From BOG-933 sp037132135 (lineage in GTDB: Bacteria > Pseudomonadota > Alphaproteobacteria > Azospirillales > Azospirillaceae), in assembly GCA_037132135.1 (NCBI GenBank), contig JBAXPR010000078.1, forward strand, positions 1 to 17,716: a stretch of DNA of 17,716 nt, read 5' to 3'. The translations under genes and the position numbers were made by a program. Positions within the stretch are counted from its first letter, which is position 1, and each line of letters starts with the position of its first letter. Below, in pieces: positions 14,549 through 17,716 of this stretch. Below the pieces are notes generated by a model. That model did no database searches. It was not told the DNA's origin and saw only the letters and a program-made list of their open reading frames with translations.

Positions 14549-15778
14549 TCAATCGGCGCCGGCGACGGGCTCGATGGCGCCGCCCTGAGGCGCCACCTTC
14601 GCTCCCGGCCGGACGCGCATCAGACCATCGATGATGATCTGGTCGGTGGCGGCGACGCCCGTGCGGACGATGCGCAGCCCCTCGGCGGTCGGGCCGAGCT
14701 GAACCAGCCGGGGCTCGACGGTGCCGCTCTCGGTGACCACCATCAGCAGCTTGCGCGACTGGTCGGTGACCACCGCCCGGTCCGGGACCAGCAGCACGGT
14801 ATGGAGTTCTGAGGCCGGCGTCCGCACCCGGGCGAACTGGCCGGGGGTGAAGAGGAGGCCGGGATTGGCGAACACCGCGCGAAGGCGCAGGGTGCCCGCG
14901 CCGCGGTTGAGCTGGTTATCGACAAAATCGATCAGGCCGGCGTGGCTCCACTGGGTCTCATCGACCAGCCGGGCCTGGACCGCGACCACGCTGTCGCGCG
15001 CCGATTTCAACTTGCCGGCGGCGACGCCGCGCTTGTAGGCCAGTTGCTCGGCTTCGCTGACGTCGAACAGCAGGTGGATCGGGTCGAGCGAGACGATGGT
15101 GGTCAGCAGCGTGGTGGTGCCGCCGGCGCCGCCGACCACGAGATTGCCCAGGCTGACCTGATGGCTGCCGATGCGGCCGCTGACCGGGGCGGTGATGTGG
15201 GTGAATTCGAGATTGAGCCGGGCCTGGGCCGCCGCGGCCTCGTCGGCCTTGACCGTCGCGGCGGCGCCATCATACGTGGCGCGGGCGTTGTCGTATTGCT
15301 GGCGGGTCGCGAAGTCCTTTTTCGAAAGCTCGGCGTAGCGCTTGAGGTCCTGGCCGGCGCGCAGCATCTGGGCCTTGTCGCGCTCGAGGTTTGCCATCGA
15401 CTGGGCGAGATCGGCCTCGAAGGGCCGGGGGTCGATCACGAAGAGAAGATCGCCCTTGGCCACCGTCTGGCCATCCTTGAAGTGAATCTCGGTGAGATAG
15501 CCGCTGACCCGCGCCCGCAGCTCGACATACTCGACGGCGGTGAACTGGCCGGTGTGCTCACTCCACTCGGTGACGGTGCGCTCCAGCGGGTGGGCGACGG
15601 TCACCGCCGGGGGCGGCATCGCCCCGGCGGGTGGCGCGCCGGTGATGCCGACGGTGCGCGGCCCGAACAGCACGACGCCGCCGATCATGGCCAGCCCGAT
15701 GATGCTGGTCAGCACGCCGCGGGTGCTGACCCGCCTGGGGGCCGCCGAGTCGTGATCGCCGTTCTGCTGCGCGGTCAT
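14549..15778 (-). CDS. RND efflux membrane-fusion (periplasmic adaptor) protein, AcrA/MexE family (409 aa)
   Basis: This adaptor bridges the RND pump and an outer-membrane channel. It starts at ATG 15778 (MTAQQNGDH) with AGGG about seven bases upstream; a TTG at 15802 is less likely. Residues about 20-40 form a single membrane anchor, and there is no lipobox, so it is not lipid-anchored like AcrA of E. coli. The order is a lipoyl half-motif (LRARVSGYLTEIHFKDGQTV), a coiled-coil hairpin (about 120-175, rich in Ala/Asp/Lys), the second lipoyl half (ITAPVSGRIGSHQVSLGNLV), then beta-barrel and membrane-proximal domains (LLVPDRAVVTDQ). It is the first gene of the operon. No TetR- or MarR-type regulator lies directly upstream. 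Confidence 0.92.
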   Translation of the reverse strand: MTAQQNGDHDSAAPRRVSTRGVLTSIIGLAMIGGVVLFGPRTVGITGAPPAGAMPPPAVTVAHPLERTVTEWSEHTGQFTAVEYVELRARVSGYLTEIHFKDGQTVAKGDLLFVIDPRPFEADLAQSMANLERDKAQMLRAGQDLKRYAELSKKDFATRQQYDNARATYDGAAATVKADEAAAAQARLNLEFTHITAPVSGRIGSHQVSLGNLVVGGAGGTTTLLTTIVSLDPIHLLFDVSEAEQLAYKRGVAAGKLKSARDSVVAVQARLVDETQWSHAGLIDFVDNQLNRGAGTLRLRAVFANPGLLFTPGQFARVRTPASELHTVLLVPDRAVVTDQSRKLLMVVTESGTVEPRLVQLGPTAEGLRIVRTGVAATDQIIIDGLMRVRPGAKVAPQGGAIEPVAGAD

Positions 15779-16471
15779 GGTGTTGCCCTGTTTCCCGGCC
15801 AAAAAGACTCTCCGGCCTCAGATCGCCGATGCGTCAAAGACCGACTTTGATGACACGGCGCGCCAAGTCAAGTTGATACGTCAGCGCAGGCCGCGCGGCA
15901 GATTTGCGAACGATTATAACCTCGAGTCTGCCGCCGGATTCATTCGGGTGGCCACTAAGCGCTCTCTCGGAATCGGCCTCATCCTCCGACCTCGGTGGCG
16001 ATAAGAACAGAATGCCTGACCGCGACAATAGTCAGTGAGCTGCCCTATCAGGTTGGAGGTGGCGTTGCGGCCAAGCCCGGGAGAGGGGCGCCAGGGGCTG
16101 GTTCAACGAGTTGCCGGAGCGGCACCCGAGGTGGTTCGTCCATGAGCGCGTGTCGAGACCGCGGAGAGTCATCAGCCCCGCCGTCAAGGTTGCCGAGATT
16201 CCCAAAAGGGGTGCCCATGGCAGACTGGGACACGCGGCTGCCGCCGGGGCTGGCGTGAACCCTGTCCGGTTCGTTCCCCGCCCGATTCGAAAATCGGGAT
16301 TCCCGTCCAAGATCAATAACTTCCAGAATCGCGGTGTTCCACTTGAACCGGACGGTGTGCCACGATTTGTTCCGCTCGTAATGCAACAGCTTTTTTCCTT
16401 GATGAAGACAGCGTATCGGAATAGTTTCAAATTTAGCCCAGTGCTCGTCCTTCAAATTTAGGAGACTTCCC
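15779..16471. other. Gene-free region upstream of the efflux operon and the secreted-protein genes
   Basis: These 693 bases hold no gene I can support. Several frames stay open (for example minus 16048-16488 and plus 15995-16258), but they lack ribosome-binding sites, are rich in Arg, Pro, Ser and Gly, and overlap one another. The left 100 bases should carry the efflux-operon promoter, but no clear -35/-10 pair is seen. An 18-base perfect hairpin (CCCGATT, CGAA loop, AATCGGG) lies at 16281-16298. The GC content drops after about 16380. The area could be a decayed gene or mobile-element remnant. Confidence 0.5.
16426..16461 (+). repeat. Pair of 11-bp direct repeats before the C-x11-C protein gene
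   Basis: TTCAAATTTAG occurs at 16426-16436 and again at 16451-16461, 25 bases apart start to start. The second copy runs into the ribosome-binding site (AGGAGA) of the gene at 16472. Exact repetition so close to a start suggests a regulator-binding pair or a translation-control element, but AT-rich chance repetition cannot be excluded. Confidence 0.35.
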
Positions 16472-16822
16472 ATGTTGGTGCGCGCCATGAGTCTGGTGGC
16501 TGTTTTTATGGTTTTCGCGGTATGCGATGCAAAAGCGGATAATATTGCTCAAATTAAAGGCAGGGCAAGCTGCGAATCAATTGTTGATCAATCTAAGCAA
16601 ATGCTTTGTAGGGCATTCATGGTGGCCGCATCGGAGGATGATGATTGCGATGAAATTGCTGACAACTCTGGACAAATGATTTGTAATGCGGTTTCTGAGG
16701 CTTCCGAAGGAGATGTCGGTAACAAAAAGGCGATGAAATACTGTGAGAAGGTTGCTTCTGACGATGATAGGGCTCTTTGCTATTCAGCAGTATTTGCAAC
16801 TATTAACGCCGCCAGTGAATAA
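16472..16822 (+). CDS. Secreted protein with three C-x11-C repeats (116 aa)
   Basis: The ATG at 16472 has AGGAGA seven bases upstream. Residues 1-22 are a signal peptide (MLVRAMSLVAVFMVFAVCDA then KA before DNIA). The mature protein has exactly six cysteines in three pairs with identical spacing: C34/C46, C59/C71 and C91/C103. Repeats 1 and 2 share C-(D/E)-x-I-x-D-x-S-x-QM-x-C, followed by an Ala/Ser/Glu linker. Repeat 3 (CEKVASDDDRALC) is more diverged. The even pairing suggests three disulfide-pinned helical hairpins in the periplasm or outside the cell. The protein is acidic. I do not know a named family. Codon use is much more AT-rich than in the efflux operon, which suggests transfer. 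A second small exported protein lies 111 bases downstream. Confidence 0.75.
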   Translation: MLVRAMSLVAVFMVFAVCDAKADNIAQIKGRASCESIVDQSKQMLCRAFMVAASEDDDCDEIADNSGQMICNAVSEASEGDVGNKKAMKYCEKVASDDDRALCYSAVFATINAASE

Positions 16823-16885
16823 CATTTCTAGCAACCCCTAGTTGTATAAATGCTTTTATGTCAGCGTACCAATGCTGATAAACAT

Positions 16886-16915
16886 GGCTAAGCCTCTTAT
16901 TTAAGCTTAGCCTTT
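16886..16915 (+). terminator. Hairpin between the two secreted-protein genes
   Basis: A perfect 8-bp inverted repeat (GGCTAAGC at 16886-16893, GCTTAGCC at 16905-16912) with an 11-base loop is followed by TTT. It lies 64 bases after the stop of the C-x11-C protein and 19 bases before the next start. It is a weak terminator or attenuator candidate, because the T-run is short. Confidence 0.45.
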
Positions 16916-16933
16916 AACATGTGGAGGATCGAG

Positions 16934-17200
16934 ATGAAGTTTCTTACTGTAACGGTGCTGATTCTGGGGTTCGCTGTCGTTGGAAGCCCTGCTTTTGCAG
17001 GCGCTGATGACGCCAAGTGGGTTGCTCAGTGCATTAAGGACAATGCAGATGCGAAGGTTGCTCCTGAAGTCGTGAAATCCTACTGCACCTGTATGAATAA
17101 TAAGATGGACGACAATGAAACTAAAACCATAACCCAGTGGGAGAAGACGCACAAGGCTGAGATGGAAAGCTGTGAAAAGTCGGCTGGCTGGGATAAATAA
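16934..17200 (+). CDS. Small exported protein with YCTCM motif (88 aa)
   Basis: The ATG at 16934 follows GGAGG (16922-16926) by seven bases. The frame is open from an ATG at 16919, but that one overlaps the ribosome-binding site. Residues 1-22 are a signal peptide ending SPAFA before GADDAKW. The mature part has four cysteines: one in WVAQC, a C-x-C pair in KSYCTCMNNKM, and one in MESCEKSAGW. I recall small proteobacterial proteins of unknown function with the same pattern (W...C, YC-x-CM near the middle, C...GW at the end). The C-x-C pair could bind a metal or form disulfides, but this is inference. It is monocistronic by appearance, with a hairpin before it and a strong terminator just after. 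Confidence 0.75.
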   Translation: MKFLTVTVLILGFAVVGSPAFAGADDAKWVAQCIKDNADAKVAPEVVKSYCTCMNNKMDDNETKTITQWEKTHKAEMESCEKSAGWDK

Positions 17201-17210
17201 TAAAGACGAG

Positions 17211-17242
17211 ATCGGGTCAGTAAGGCGCTGACCCGATTTTTT
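17211..17242 (+). terminator. Rho-independent terminator
   Basis: A perfect 10-bp stem (ATCGGGTCAG at 17211-17220, CTGACCCGAT at 17228-17237) with a 7-base loop is followed by an uninterrupted T-run to 17242. It begins 10 bases after the stop of the exported YCTCM protein gene and is the clearest intrinsic terminator in the window. Confidence 0.92.
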
Positions 17243-17461
17243 ATAGGATATTGTTTATGAGTCCAGATTCTTTAATTTTATAACAATGTGAGATGGTTCG
17301 CGCTGTCAAATAAATATAGTTAATAACGATAATTACATCACCAAGAATATCTATGATGATCATTGCGCCAGATGCTGACGATATTGCTTAAAACAACCTT
17401 ATATCGTTAAAACGTTATTCCAAATATCCAATATAAATATATTTGTTTTGGCAGGACTGGC
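17243..17461. other. AT-rich intergenic stretch
   Basis: About 220 very AT-rich bases follow the terminator. No ribosome-binding site with a usable frame, no inverted repeat longer than five bases and no RNA gene are visible. It separates the exported-protein genes from the minus-strand gene fragment that ends at 17462. Confidence 0.5.
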
Positions 17462-17687
17462 TTACGTATTGCTTTCGTCTAATTTGTGCCGCCGCATTTC
17501 TGTTGCCGTTAATAGTAGATGTAATGCTAATTCTTTCTGAGTTGGCCACAGAAAATTCCCCAGGTAGTAGCGTCTGGTGATCAGCCGGGTTTTCGGATCG
17601 GCTGCTTTTGTTTTTCGGTGGCCGTCCGCGTGGGCGGCCCGGCGATGCCGCAAACGCCGTCAATCGTAAGCGATGTTCGCTCACCAC
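17462..17687 (-). pseudogene. Small basic protein gene, probably frameshifted in an A5 run
   Basis: The frame starting at GTG 17687 encodes a basic AT-hook-like stretch (SPGRPRGRPPKNK). The overlapping frame that ends at the TAA at 17462-17464 encodes TRLITRRYYLGNFLWPTQKE, then LALHLLLTATEMRRHKLDES, which reads like real protein. The two join naturally if one A is removed from the A5 run (complement of 17611-17615), giving GRPRGRPPKTKAADPKTRLI. After that point the first frame turns into low-quality sequence. The composite protein would be about 75 aa, possibly nucleic-acid-binding. I know of no named family. The break could be a true mutation, a sequencing error in the homopolymer, or, less likely, recoding. 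No strong ribosome-binding site is seen before 17687. Confidence 0.45.
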
Positions 17688-17716
17688 ATTGTCATGGAGG
17701 AACGAACAGGCGAGGA

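Noticed and set aside
15995..16258. Plus-strand open frame of 87 codons
   Set aside because: There is no ribosome-binding site, the composition is Gly/Ser/Arg-rich, and it overlaps other equally weak frames.
16281..16298. Possible tRNA T-arm-like sequence (GATTCGAAAATC)
   Set aside because: No acceptor, D-arm or anticodon stem could be built around it; it is only a local palindrome.
16048..16488. Minus-strand open frame of 146 codons
   Set aside because: It overlaps the well-supported start and ribosome-binding site of the gene at 16472, lacks its own ribosome-binding site, and its sequence is Pro/Arg/Ser-rich without recognisable structure.
17570..17590. TGATCAGC match to the comM junction sequence as a possible second attachment site
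   Set aside because: Only eight bases match, it lies inside the putative gene fragment, and it is on the wrong side of the truncated comM.

Overview
The window looks like chromosome of a GC-rich alphaproteobacterium, probably a Rhodospirillales/Rhodospirillaceae-type organism. The reasons are the typical alphaproteobacterial ComM N-terminus, strong G/C codon bias in the core genes, a bacteriohemerythrin, and a CopC-CopD fusion. The taxonomic call is inference from protein style, not a database match.

Region 1 (1 to about 3346) is a patchwork accessory region, read here as the end of a genomic island. It alternates AT-rich stretches (1-360, 1320-1700, 3119-3346) with moderately GC-rich small genes. 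These are a cut-off 'DGPA-repeat' protein, several hypothetical proteins, a DUF6641-type protein with its own promoter and a strong hairpin terminator, a small hypothetical protein, and an exported HNH-type nuclease-like protein. The island ends abruptly inside comM. The first 165 codons of comM survive on the minus strand (3841 down to 3347), after which the sequence becomes AT-rich and unrelated.

Region 2 (about 3347-15778) is core-like, very GC-rich DNA. It holds a helical protein of unknown function with a 44-codon gene behind it, a HAD phosphatase that overlaps tail-to-tail with an acyl-CoA synthetase/AMP ligase, and a bacteriohemerythrin with all seven iron ligands. Next come a small hypothetical protein and a divergently transcribed protein with two cyclic-nucleotide-binding domains and no output domain. 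A four-gene minus-strand operon follows: RND membrane-fusion protein, HAE1-type RND pump, CopC-CopD-YtkA-like fusion, and a lipoprotein. The pump and the CopC-CopD gene overlap by ATGA, so the operon physically couples drug-type efflux to a copper-handling membrane protein. No outer-membrane channel gene is present.

Region 3 (15779-17716) is lower in GC and accessory in character. It has about 690 bp with no supportable gene, then two small exported cysteine-containing proteins. One is built from three C-x11-C repeats. The other carries a YCTCM motif and is followed by a textbook terminator. At the edge lies a small minus-strand gene that appears broken by a one-base frameshift in an A5 run.

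No tRNA, rRNA, CRISPR array, intact insertion sequence or integrase was found. The most noteworthy items are the comM-disrupting island end, the three-repeat C-x11-C secreted protein, and the RND/CopC-CopD operon.
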